A stretch of 48,210 nt of DNA from CAZRIE01 sp964600075 (GTDB lineage: Bacteria; Bacteroidota; Bacteroidia; Flavobacteriales; Flavobacteriaceae), in NCBI GenBank assembly GCA_964600075.1, contig CAZRIE010000017.1:1-48210 (forward strand), read 5' to 3'. The position numbers and the translations under genes are program-made. Below, piece after piece: positions 25,573 through 33,835 of the stretch. The notes under the pieces are model-generated. The model saw nothing but the letters and a program-made list of their open reading frames with translations. It made no database searches and was not told where the DNA came from. The number at the start of each line of letters is the position of its first letter. Positions within the stretch are counted from its first letter, which is position 1.

Positions 25573-25671
25573 ATGATAGCTTTAAAAGTAGGACTTTGGC
25601 AGCTGGTCATAATCGTTGCGGTAATCATAATTTTTATGGTCCTCGCCCGGATTATGAGAGATAAACGCTAA
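25573..25671 (+). CDS. 32-residue single-helix membrane peptide
   Basis: ATG 25573 to TAA 25669-25671. The translation is MIALKVGLWQLVIIVAVIII then FMVLARIMRDKR: one hydrophobic helix followed by a short positively charged tail, so the C-terminus should stay in the cytosol. The GLWQLVIIVAVI start recalls the N-terminal helix of TatA-type proteins, but the amphipathic helix and acidic tail of TatA are missing. It lies 8 nt after the aldo/keto reductase and overlaps the 3' end of convergent radA by 4 nt. Spacing and composition favour a real gene, possibly coupled to the reductase gene. Confidence 0.5.
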   Translation: MIALKVGLWQLVIIVAVIIIFMVLARIMRDKR

Positions 25672-27029
25672 CCAAAGAGCCCGCTGACTACATCCTCAAT
25701 TTTGGAGACTAGGTGTACTTCAATTTTTGTCTTTTTTAGACCGATTTTATTGTTTTTAGAGACATAAATTGAAGTAAATCCCAATTTTTCGGCTTCTAGA
25801 ATACGTTGGTCAACGCGCTGTACGGGACGTATTTCGCCGGCGAGGCCAACTTCTGCGGCAAAACAGACTCCCTTTTCAATAGAAATATCCTCATTACTTG
25901 AAAGTATGGCTGCAATTACTGCCAAATCGATTGCAGGATCATCGACTGAAATCCCTCCCGTAATATTCAAAAATACATCTTTGGCACCCAATTTAAAACC
26001 GGCACGTTTTTCAAGCACCGCTAAAAGCATATTCAAGCGTTTGGCGTTGTAACCTGTTGTCGAACGTTGGGGCGTACCATAGACTGCCGTACTGACCAAA
26101 GCCTGTATTTCTATCAGCAATGGGCGCATGCCTTCAATGGTCGATGCGATGGCCGTTCCGCTGAGCCCTTCATCGTTTTTTGAAATCAATATCTCCGAGG
26201 GATTATTAACTTGTCGCAACCCACCGCCTTGCATTTCGTAAATACCCAATTCGGCAGTAGAACCAAAGCGGTTCTTTAGTGCACGAAGGATGCGGTAGAC
26301 ATAATTACGGTCACCTTCGAACTGTAAAACCGTATCGACCATATGTTCCAGAATCTTAGGGCCCGCGATAGAACCGTCTTTGGTGATATGACCGATAAGA
26401 ATAACAGGCGTATTGGTTTCCTTAGCAAATTTGATGAGTTCAGCGGTACATTCGCGAACCTGGGAAATGCTTCCGGCAGCCGATTCTATGTAGTCTGAAT
26501 GTAAAGTCTGAATGGAATCGATAACAACAATATCAGGTTCTGTGGCCTCGATTTGTTGAAAGATATTCTGGGTCTTCGTTTCGGTAAGAATAAAACAGGT
26601 CTCATTGTTCGGATGAATACGATCGGCCCGCATCTTGATCTGCTTTTGACTCTCTTCCCCCGAAACATACAACGTTTTATAAGGTAGTTTTAAGGCAATC
26701 TGTAATAGTAAGGTACTTTTCCCCACACCGGGTTCACCTCCTAAAAGCACCAAGGCTCCCGGCACAAGACCTCCGCCAAGAACGCGATTGAACTCCAAAT
26801 CAAAAGTGTCCAGCCGAAGCTCTTTCTCCAAACTGATTTCATTGACGCGCAATGGCCTTGAAATTTTCTTCTTGGAGCTGGTCCTGGTCTTCCAGTTTCG
26901 CTTTTCGGCTTTTTGAACTACCTCTTCGACGACGGTATTCCATTCTTTACAGGCAGAACATTGCCCTACCCATTTGGCATATTGGGTGCCACAGTTTTGA
27001 CAGAAAAAAGCTGTTTTTGTTTTGGCCAC
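25668..27029 (-). CDS. radA: DNA repair protein RadA
   Basis: 453-residue RecA-like ATPase that promotes branch migration in recombination. N-terminal zinc finger (FFCQNCGTQYAKWVGQC, then SACKEW), Walker A GGEPGVGKSTLL, Walker B VVIDSIQT, the RadA-specific LKNRFGSTAELG, and a C-terminal Lon-protease-like domain (GGISVDDPAIDLAVIAA). Length is normal. First recognised gene after the 394-bp gap downstream of the esterase-like gene, so it probably has its own promoter. Confidence 0.97.
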   Translation of the reverse strand: MAKTKTAFFCQNCGTQYAKWVGQCSACKEWNTVVEEVVQKAEKRNWKTRTSSKKKISRPLRVNEISLEKELRLDTFDLEFNRVLGGGLVPGALVLLGGEPGVGKSTLLLQIALKLPYKTLYVSGEESQKQIKMRADRIHPNNETCFILTETKTQNIFQQIEATEPDIVVIDSIQTLHSDYIESAAGSISQVRECTAELIKFAKETNTPVILIGHITKDGSIAGPKILEHMVDTVLQFEGDRNYVYRILRALKNRFGSTAELGIYEMQGGGLRQVNNPSEILISKNDEGLSGTAIASTIEGMRPLLIEIQALVSTAVYGTPQRSTTGYNAKRLNMLLAVLEKRAGFKLGAKDVFLNITGGISVDDPAIDLAVIAAILSSNEDISIEKGVCFAAEVGLAGEIRPVQRVDQRILEAEKLGFTSIYVSKNNKIGLKKTKIEVHLVSKIEDVVSGLFG

Positions 27030-27423
27030 TTTTTTTTGATTCTGGATTGGGACTAAGATAGCCTAGTTGCTTGAAAAAACCAATAGAGTTTTGGTTTACA
27101 TTTATAGCGTTTTGGCTTATAAGTACAAGGCGTTTTTTAGAAGCAGGATTATACCCGTCCTTGATGCTATGAGCGACCAAAGTAGCTAGAGGAATTTTTA
27201 GTTATGGGGTATTGGTTAGGTGATACGAAATATTTGACCCTATATAATATCAAGACAAATACAAAATCAGGGCTATTGCAAAACGTTCATTTGGCATTAA
27301 CTGAGTCACACTGAAAACTGTTTGAAAACTTTGTGAGTAATACTAATTGTTAGACGCACAAAAAATTAGGCAGGGCTAGATAAGGGCTTTGAAATTTGAA
27401 GCTTCAAATTCGGAATTTAATTC
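27030..27423. other. intergenic region between radA and the esterase-like gene
   Basis: 394 bp with no supported gene. It contains a perfect 18-bp palindrome at 27393-27410 (AATTTGAAG / CTTCAAATT) and a 13-bp one at 27412-27424 (GGAATT T AATTCC), both directly downstream of the esterase-like stop codon on the minus strand; without a T tract they are at best weak terminators. The radA promoter lies somewhere at the left end (minus strand TATCTTAG near 27055 is the nearest match). Confidence 0.5.
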
Positions 27424-28566
27424 CTAATACCCAAAATCAGCCTTCAAAGCATCGATTTTCTCCAAAGCCATTTCTTTGGTCAAGAAATCGATTTCATCCA
27501 TGCCAAAGGCTTTTTCGAAAGTCTTTAAGGCTTTTTTAGGCTCGCCGAGCTGTTCGTAGTATTCGCCTTCGAAATAGAAACCGAGCATTGTACCAGGGAA
27601 TTCTTTTTTACAAAGATCTGATAACGGTTTGAGCGACTCGACATCTTCTTTTTTACGGCTGGCGGCATAGATAGCCATAACGTCGTTAAGGTCTACTGTT
27701 TTTTGAATGCTGAAAAGGTCTTCGATTCCTTGGTATTTGTTTTCCAAATATTGAAAAACAGGTTCTTCGGAGGTTAGAATTTGCTCTTTATACTCCTTTG
27801 GGCTGATGGGTTTGAACATTTTAAAAATATTGTCAAAGGCCTTTCCTATACCATAAGTTGCAATAGAGATATGGTCAGCTCCGGCATATTCTTCAAAATT
27901 ATAATGTAGCGTTTCTTTATCAATGGCTTTAATGGCTTTATCCATTGCCATGAGCTTGGAAGTGTGCTTGCTCTTTTCGGTTTCTACGATCAACTGATAA
28001 AAAATCTGTTTGTCAAATGATGCAAGTCGTGCTGGAACTCTGGTTTCCATTTCAGGGGCTAGGGTTGGAGAAATATTGATATAGGCATTGAAGAGCGAAT
28101 TGTCTTTGAACAGCCAATAGTTCGTAAAGTTGGCCGTAATATCGTAACCAACTATCATTTTGAATGGTGCGGTACTATAGTTAAGATCTAAGTATGGAAT
28201 CATCTCCATCCCCAAAAACTCAAAGAACTTTTTTCCTTTTTCCGAGGGCAATCCGGTATCAGGTTCAAAGGCACAATCGTCTAATCGAAGGCTTTCCTTG
28301 CTTTGGTGGATGCCGACTATGATACTAGCTGGCATACCATGAAATGTGTTATAAAATTTGGCGTTGGCCACTACTTGGTCGAAGAGATATTCGCCATCGA
28401 GCACAACGATCAATGGATATTTTTTCTCCTTATCATAATCTTCAGGAAAGTAATAGCGCACATCTCTACGTTCTTGTAATTTAAAAGATTCGAAAATTTC
28501 TTGGGTAACCTGTGCGTTCAGATTGATGCACAACAGCAGTGCGAAAAAAGTAAGGTTGCGTAACAT
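27424..28566 (-). CDS. esterase-fold (alpha/beta hydrolase) exported protein lacking the Ser nucleophile
   Basis: 380 residues, signal MLRNLTFFALLLCINLNAQ. Residues about 25-260 follow the esterase-D/Fes pattern: RYYFPEDYDKEKKYPLIVVLDGEYLF, ASIIVGIHQSKESLRLDDC, and a nucleophile-elbow region KMIVGYDITANFTNYW, where the expected G-x-S-x-G has Asp142 in place of Ser. The late His region is AGADHISIA. A TPR-like helical tail (about 290-380) ends KALKTFEKAFGMDE. Last gene of the panC-panD-flippase unit. Either a non-hydrolytic relative or one with an unusual nucleophile. Confidence 0.75.
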   Translation of the reverse strand: MLRNLTFFALLLCINLNAQVTQEIFESFKLQERRDVRYYFPEDYDKEKKYPLIVVLDGEYLFDQVVANAKFYNTFHGMPASIIVGIHQSKESLRLDDCAFEPDTGLPSEKGKKFFEFLGMEMIPYLDLNYSTAPFKMIVGYDITANFTNYWLFKDNSLFNAYINISPTLAPEMETRVPARLASFDKQIFYQLIVETEKSKHTSKLMAMDKAIKAIDKETLHYNFEEYAGADHISIATYGIGKAFDNIFKMFKPISPKEYKEQILTSEEPVFQYLENKYQGIEDLFSIQKTVDLNDVMAIYAASRKKEDVESLKPLSDLCKKEFPGTMLGFYFEGEYYEQLGEPKKALKTFEKAFGMDEIDFLTKEMALEKIDALKADFGY

Positions 28567-28591
28567 GGTCTAGTTTTTTGGTAAAAAGACC

Positions 28592-29557
28592 TTATCGGTC
28601 TCTGTTCAATAACGGTAATACAAGAAAAGATATTGCCCCAAAAACGAGGATCATAAGGGTTTGTGAAATCCACATAATCCAACCAAAAGCGTCTCCCGAT
28701 ACTTTGCTAATACCAAAAATAGCCAAAGCCTTGCTCACGGCTATGGGGTAAAGGCCTATACCTCCGTTTGTGAACATCATGGCTAGTGCCCCCGCCACAA
28801 AGGCCACCATGAGTTGACTCAACGATAGGGTAAGAGTTTCGGCAACGGTAAACTTAATTACCCAAAGCATACCGATATAACAAGACCAAATAAAAAGGGT
28901 ATGCCCAATAAAGGCCCATTTATTTTTCATTTTAAAGATACTCAGAACACCATCCATAAGGCCTTTTACAAAGCCTTTAATTTTGACTGCAATTGCATGG
29001 GTCGATTTTTTGATAAAGAACATAAAAAATGCGGTGGCCAAAATACCAGCCCCGAGCAAAAAGAGTATTTTATTCATTGGAATACCGATATTTTCGAGAA
29101 AACCCAAAATAATATCGGTCTGCAGAAACAGGGTAATCATGATAATGGCCAAAAGCATAATGACGTCTATAACCCGCTCAATAATAATGGTGCCCACCCC
29201 TTTTTCAAAAGGCACATTTTCATAAGTGGTCAGGGCGGTAGCTCTCAATATTTCACCCGTTCTGGGAATGCCCAAATTGGTCAAATAGGCCATGAGAATA
29301 ATTAATACATTATTGCTAAGCTTAGGTTTATAGCCAAGTGGCTCTAACAGATAGTTCCAGCGAATGGCCCGTGAAACATGTCCAAGAATTCCTAAAAGAA
29401 TAGAAACGCTCACCCAAAATAAATTGGCTTCCTTAATATAATAAAGAATTTGGTCTCTTTCGGTTACCGAAGTCGAACTATACCAATACCAAACCAAAAA
29501 AACTCCCAAAACAATTGGGATTAGGGTCTTTAATGTCTTTTTGATTGGTGTGGCCAA
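28592..29557 (-). CDS. lysylphosphatidylglycerol synthase TM-region / flippase-like protein
   Basis: A 321-residue integral membrane protein with about eight hydrophobic helices, matching the UPF0104 / PF03706 family (the membrane part of MprF and related proteins). Characteristic segments: GHVSRAIRWNYLLEPLGYKP, LGIPRTGEILRATALT, ERVIDVIMLL and ALAMMFTNGGIGLYPIAVSKAL. No soluble aminoacyl-transferase domain follows, so it is not a complete MprF; lipid transport is the usual inference. The start is 2 nt from the panD stop, so it is in the pan operon. Confidence 0.88.
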   Translation of the reverse strand: MATPIKKTLKTLIPIVLGVFLVWYWYSSTSVTERDQILYYIKEANLFWVSVSILLGILGHVSRAIRWNYLLEPLGYKPKLSNNVLIILMAYLTNLGIPRTGEILRATALTTYENVPFEKGVGTIIIERVIDVIMLLAIIMITLFLQTDIILGFLENIGIPMNKILFLLGAGILATAFFMFFIKKSTHAIAVKIKGFVKGLMDGVLSIFKMKNKWAFIGHTLFIWSCYIGMLWVIKFTVAETLTLSLSQLMVAFVAGALAMMFTNGGIGLYPIAVSKALAIFGISKVSGDAFGWIMWISQTLMILVFGAISFLVLPLLNRDR

Positions 29558-29559
29558 AA

Positions 29560-29910
29560 TTAGTTCAACAGGTTATTTTCTTCATTGGGAAATACTAGTG
29601 AAGGATTGAATTTTTTCGCTTCCTCAATGCCCATCCAAGCATAGGTGATGAGAATGAGTATATCGCCTACGGCCACTTTTCGTGCCGCCGCGCCATTCAG
29701 AGTAAGTTCGCCGCTATTTCTTGGGCCGGGTATGGCGTATGTCTCCAATCGTTCACCATTGTTATTGTTGACAATTTGCACCTTTTCGCCACGGATAATG
29801 TTAGCAGCGTTCATTAAATCTTCATCTATGGTAATACTACCGATATAATTCAAATCGGCACCGGTAACCTTTACGCGGTGAATCTTCGATTTTACGACTT
29901 CTACTTGCAT
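29560..29910 (-). CDS. panD: aspartate 1-decarboxylase proenzyme
   Basis: Makes beta-alanine for pantothenate. The 116-residue proenzyme carries the self-cleavage site Gly24-Ser25 in NYIGSITIDEDLMNAANI, which yields the pyruvoyl group. Conserved GERLETYAIPGPRNSGEL and LNGAAARKVAVGD are intact. Length is standard for Bacteroidota. 18 nt downstream of panC in the same direction. Confidence 0.97.
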   Translation of the reverse strand: MQVEVVKSKIHRVKVTGADLNYIGSITIDEDLMNAANIIRGEKVQIVNNNNGERLETYAIPGPRNSGELTLNGAAARKVAVGDILILITYAWMGIEEAKKFNPSLVFPNEENNLLN

Positions 29911-29928
29911 GGGGGCAAAGTTAATTAA

Positions 29929-30771
29929 TTACAGGGCAATGTTATCGATAAGCCGAATACCATCGGCAAAAACGGCAATGAAGGCCCTATATTTTAGGTT
30001 ATTGTTTTTTCTTTGAACGGGTGTCAGTGTTTCCACATCTGTTATCTCGATATATTCCAATTGAAGATTAGGATGTTTCTTGAACTGATCTTCTACCCAG
30101 TTCGTAACGTATTTAGCACTTTTCGTGCCAAATTTCTCCTTGGCAGTCAACAGTGTTTTGTAGATGAACGATGCCTTTTGTCGCATTGTTTTAGACAACC
30201 TTTCATTTCTTGAGCTCATGGCCAGCCCGCTTGCTTCCCTTATGATTGGGCACCCAACAATCTCAACAGGAATTTTACCAATTTCCACTAATTTTTTAAT
30301 GATTTGCAACTGTTGAAAATCTTTTTCCCCAAAATAGGCCCTATCCGGTTTGACCAAGTGAAGCAATGCTTCGACTATAGTACCTACTCCATTAAAATGA
30401 TCATCTCTAAAAGCACCTTCCATTATTTTGTCCAGTCCCTCGAAATCGTAGCTTTTTGACTGTACTTTATTATCATACATCTCTTCGGCGGTAGGGACAA
30501 AAACGATAATATCCTCAGAAACCTTCTGCAATAGTAGTAGGTCGGCCTCAAGGGTTTTCGGGTACTTTTTAAGATCTTCTTTGTTGTCGAACTGGGTGGG
30601 GTTGACAAAAATGCTTACAACTAATTTACCGTTTTCGGCAACCGCGCTTTGTACTAAAGACTCATGACCTTTGTGCAATGCCCCCATGGTAGGCACTAGC
30701 CCTAGGCTGCTGGTTTTGTTTAAAGAAAAGAGATGCTCTGCAAACTCATTTTTAGCGCGAAAGATTAGCAT
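29929..30771 (-). CDS. panC: pantoate--beta-alanine ligase
   Basis: Condenses pantoate with beta-alanine in an ATP-dependent reaction, the last step to pantothenate. 280 residues with the nucleotidyl-transferase HxGH motif in PTMGALHKGHESLV, the FVNPTQF segment, DHFNGVGTIV, YFGEKDFQQLQII and the KMSKS-like GLAMSSRNERLS. First gene of the unit panC-panD-flippase-esterase. panB is not in the window. Confidence 0.97.
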   Translation of the reverse strand: MLIFRAKNEFAEHLFSLNKTSSLGLVPTMGALHKGHESLVQSAVAENGKLVVSIFVNPTQFDNKEDLKKYPKTLEADLLLLQKVSEDIIVFVPTAEEMYDNKVQSKSYDFEGLDKIMEGAFRDDHFNGVGTIVEALLHLVKPDRAYFGEKDFQQLQIIKKLVEIGKIPVEIVGCPIIREASGLAMSSRNERLSKTMRQKASFIYKTLLTAKEKFGTKSAKYVTNWVEDQFKKHPNLQLEYIEITDVETLTPVQRKNNNLKYRAFIAVFADGIRLIDNIAL

Positions 30772-30791
30772 AGGGTTGGTTTAAAAGCGAG

Positions 30792-30799
30792 CAAACTTA
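30792..30799 (-). promoter_or_regulatory. probable -7 element of the panC operon
   Basis: Minus strand TAAGTTTG, about 21 nt upstream of the panC ATG. No clear TTTG 18-20 nt further up, so the call rests on the -7 box and position. Confidence 0.35.
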
Positions 30800-30971
30800 C
30801 CACATACTCCTCACATATGAAACTTCGGGCTTTTGAATCTTTCTTTTTCCCTTTCCCTGTCTTATCCCGACCGCTAGGGATTGCCTAGGTAAAGAAAAAA
30901 ATAAATTCCCCAAAAATTCCCAAATTTTCATATGCGACACGTATAATTACGGCTAATCTGCATAATTTTTG

Positions 30972-30979
30972 TAATTTTG
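30972..30979 (+). promoter_or_regulatory. probable -7 element of the glycogen-synthase-like gene
   Basis: TAATTTTG in the divergent panC intergenic region, 38 nt before ATG 31018. The -33 side is not convincing. Confidence 0.4.
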
Positions 30980-31017
30980 CAGCTAGGCTACAAACTACAC
31001 AATAAAACTCAGCATAC

Positions 31018-31827
31018 ATGAATGGTAAAAAGATATTGTTCGTATCATCGGAATTGGTACCCTACCTTCCGGAGAACGAAGTTTCCCTAATGTCTTACGA
31101 AACTCCGAGAATGGTCAACAGTAACGGCGGCCAAATTCGAATTTTTATGCCTAGGTACGGCAATATCAATGAGCGAAGACATCAACTTCACGAAGTGATT
31201 CGTTTGTCAGGTATGAATTTGGTGATCAATGACATGGATATGCCCTTGATCATTAAAGTGGCCTCCATTCCACGGGAGCGCATTCAGGTATATTTTATTG
31301 ATAATGACGAGTATTTTAAACGAAAGGCTACCTTCACCGATGCCGATGGCAATCTTTTTCCCGACAACGATCAAAGGGCCATTTTCTTTGCCAAAGGTGT
31401 TGTCGAGACCGTAAAGAAATTGAATTGGTCGCCAGATATCATTCATGTACACGGGTGGATGGCTTCTCTTTTACCATTATATCTAAAAAAGTACTACGCT
31501 GACGAACCTTTGTTCGACACTAGTAAAATTGTTATTTCTGTTTATGGAAAATCTTTTGAAGGGGAACTTGATAAAGATATGGTCAAGAAAATCGCTTTCG
31601 ACGGTATTTCCGCAGAAAGTATCACTCCGCTTAAGACGCCTTCTTATAATAATTTGTTAAAGGTTGCTGTAGATCATTCTGATGCTGTTATTTTAGCCTC
31701 GGAAGAAATTTCCGAAGATTTACTAAACCACATTTCCAACCTTCAAAAACCTGTGTTGCCTTACGTATCCTTACAAGAGTTCGAGGATGCCTATGCCAAT
31801 TTTTATAACACTGAAGTTTTAAAATAG
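31018..31827 (+). CDS. glycogen/starch synthase N-terminal domain protein
   Basis: A 269-residue protein corresponding to the N-terminal Rossmann domain of GT5 glycogen synthase: KKILFVSSELVPYLP, then GGQIRIFMPRYGNINERR, VYFIDNDEYFKRK, DNDQRAIFFAKGVVE and PDIIHVHGWMASLLPLYLKK. The ADP-glucose-binding C-terminal domain is absent; the protein ends naturally just before the DUF4270 gene (5 nt gap). This short form is conserved in Bacteroidota as I recall. Whether it has glucosyltransferase activity is doubtful without the second domain. Confidence 0.85.
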   Translation: MNGKKILFVSSELVPYLPENEVSLMSYETPRMVNSNGGQIRIFMPRYGNINERRHQLHEVIRLSGMNLVINDMDMPLIIKVASIPRERIQVYFIDNDEYFKRKATFTDADGNLFPDNDQRAIFFAKGVVETVKKLNWSPDIIHVHGWMASLLPLYLKKYYADEPLFDTSKIVISVYGKSFEGELDKDMVKKIAFDGISAESITPLKTPSYNNLLKVAVDHSDAVILASEEISEDLLNHISNLQKPVLPYVSLQEFEDAYANFYNTEVLK

Positions 31828-31832
31828 CCCGA

Positions 31833-33662
31833 ATGACTTTTTTGAATAGATTCAAATTTTCTGCGCTAGCAGTAATCTTGCTTGTCACTGCCATGGCTTC
31901 CTGTGAAAAGGACCCAACGACCATAGGTGCCGGAGTCATCGGAGGAACACCATTCACGACCGGCAAGAAAGTTTTTGACGTTTTTGCCTACAATAAAGAT
32001 ATTGAAGCGGTACGCACCAATAAGCTTCCGATATATCAATTGGGTGCATTTGATCACCCAGCTTATGGAAAGACGGAAGCAATGGTTAATTCGCAGGTTC
32101 TGCTTTCTTCGCCCAATCCTACCTTTGGAGCCTATTCGCAAGAGGTGGAAGATAATCCCAGTGATGGCATACCTGCCCAAATTCCAGAGAATGAAAGTGT
32201 AGATTCGGTGTATCTCTACATTCCTTTCTTTACCAACCCCACGGGCGATTCGGATCTTGATGGTCTTGCAGACGAGTTTGATGCGGATCCCTTAGATCCT
32301 AATAGCGACTCTGATAATGATGGTCTTACCGATAGTCAAGAGAATTCCAATGGTACTGACCCCTTGGATCCCGATACTGATGGTGATGGCATTGGAGATG
32401 CTGCTGATGAGGATTTTACACAAAATCAGTTTGTCAAAAGTTTTGATTTGGATAGCATCTACAAGAACGGTAAACTATATGATAATATGGGTAATGCCAT
32501 GTTCAATTTGAAGATTGAGCGTTCAAATTTCTTTCTTCGCGATCTAGACCCTGACACAAATTTTCAAGAAGCTCAAGAATATTATTCAAGCCAACAGTTC
32601 GTACCCACTTTTGTCGATAGCCTTCTTTTTGATGGAGAAGTAAGCATAAGTGCCGAGCAAATACCAGTGCGTCGACGAGACGACCCGAGCACCGAAGATG
32701 AAAACGAAGCCGAGCAGTTCAACTACCTTGGGCCTGGCATACGGGTTGCTCTTGATAAAGATTTTTTTCAAAATAATATTATCGATAAAGAAGGTAGTTT
32801 TGAATTGATGAACCAAGCCAATTTCAGTGATTTCTTAAGGGGTATTCACTTCTCTTTGGCGTCTGTAACTGACGAATTCATGGTTTTGTTCAATCTTACT
32901 GCGGCTAATATTGTTATTTCTTATAACTACGATAGTTTTGATACCAGTGATGGCTCTACGTCGAAAAAACAAAGCGATTTTGTACTTAATTTCATAAGTC
33001 AGTCCCAAACTAATGGTGTTGTAACGGGTAATGCTGTTAATACATTTATAAATGAGGCCTATCCACAAGAAATCGAGAATAGTATGGATACTGGGGAGAA
33101 TGCATCAAGAATATATGTAAAGGGTGGATCTGGGTCCTACGCTGAAATCAAGCTTTTTGATGAGATAAACGGTATGGAAATCATTAATCAGATAAAGGCT
33201 AATAATTGGATAATTAATGAAGCCAATTTGGTTTTTTATGTGGCCGATAATAGTGATGTAGCCGAACCGCCAAGATTATATTTATATAATGCGGAGACAG
33301 GTGGTCCTGTTTTCAGTTTTCCAAGATCGCTAAGCGAGCAGGCCATAACATTTTTCGATTACGACGGTAATTTGGTTAAGTCCGATGATGGAAAAGGCAT
33401 AAAATACACAGTAAAAATTACTGAGCATATTAATAATTTAGTCATTCGCGACGCTGAAAATGCCACTTTAGGGCTTACTGTGACAGCTAGCTTATTTCAA
33501 CCAGGCGTTTCTAATGCTATGTTAAGTAATGGGAAAGAAGAAGATATTCCTGTAGCTGCTACCATTACCCCATTGGGTACGGCGCTTTTCGGAAGCGACG
33601 TAAGTGCCGAAAACAGTGATAAAAAACTAAAACTCGAGATTTTTTATACCGAGGCAAACTGA
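31833..33662 (+). CDS. DUF4270 lipoprotein with inserted thrombospondin type-3 repeats
   Basis: A 609-residue lipoprotein (lipobox TAMASC, lipidated Cys at about residue 24). The DUF4270 body starts with DPTTIGAGVIGG and continues through VFAYNKDIEAVRTNKLPIY and later GPGIRVALDKDFF. Between residues about 130 and 190 lies a calcium-binding TSP3-type stretch with DSDLDGLADEFDADP, DSDNDGLTDSQE and DTDGDGIGDAADED. DUF4270 has no known function. It follows the glycogen-synthase-like gene by 5 nt and probably shares its transcript. Confidence 0.88.
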   Translation: MTFLNRFKFSALAVILLVTAMASCEKDPTTIGAGVIGGTPFTTGKKVFDVFAYNKDIEAVRTNKLPIYQLGAFDHPAYGKTEAMVNSQVLLSSPNPTFGAYSQEVEDNPSDGIPAQIPENESVDSVYLYIPFFTNPTGDSDLDGLADEFDADPLDPNSDSDNDGLTDSQENSNGTDPLDPDTDGDGIGDAADEDFTQNQFVKSFDLDSIYKNGKLYDNMGNAMFNLKIERSNFFLRDLDPDTNFQEAQEYYSSQQFVPTFVDSLLFDGEVSISAEQIPVRRRDDPSTEDENEAEQFNYLGPGIRVALDKDFFQNNIIDKEGSFELMNQANFSDFLRGIHFSLASVTDEFMVLFNLTAANIVISYNYDSFDTSDGSTSKKQSDFVLNFISQSQTNGVVTGNAVNTFINEAYPQEIENSMDTGENASRIYVKGGSGSYAEIKLFDEINGMEIINQIKANNWIINEANLVFYVADNSDVAEPPRLYLYNAETGGPVFSFPRSLSEQAITFFDYDGNLVKSDDGKGIKYTVKITEHINNLVIRDAENATLGLTVTASLFQPGVSNAMLSNGKEEDIPVAATITPLGTALFGSDVSAENSDKKLKLEIFYTEAN

Positions 33663-33835
33663 TCAGTTTTGAGTTTTTTCCCTTGTAACCTCAATTAAAT
33701 TCTAAGGTTGCCATTCTTTAATATACTAGATAAAGAACGGGCGCGTTTTATAACGAGAATAATAGTGGGTTTTGTTCACTTCAAGTAAATTTACACTATA
33801 AACAAGGGTTCCCCGATTTAAAGAATCTATCAATT

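Noticed and set aside
27393..27424. Palindromes of 18 and 13 bp as terminator of the esterase-like gene
   Set aside because: AT-rich short stems without a T tract; kept only as a note in the intergenic entry.
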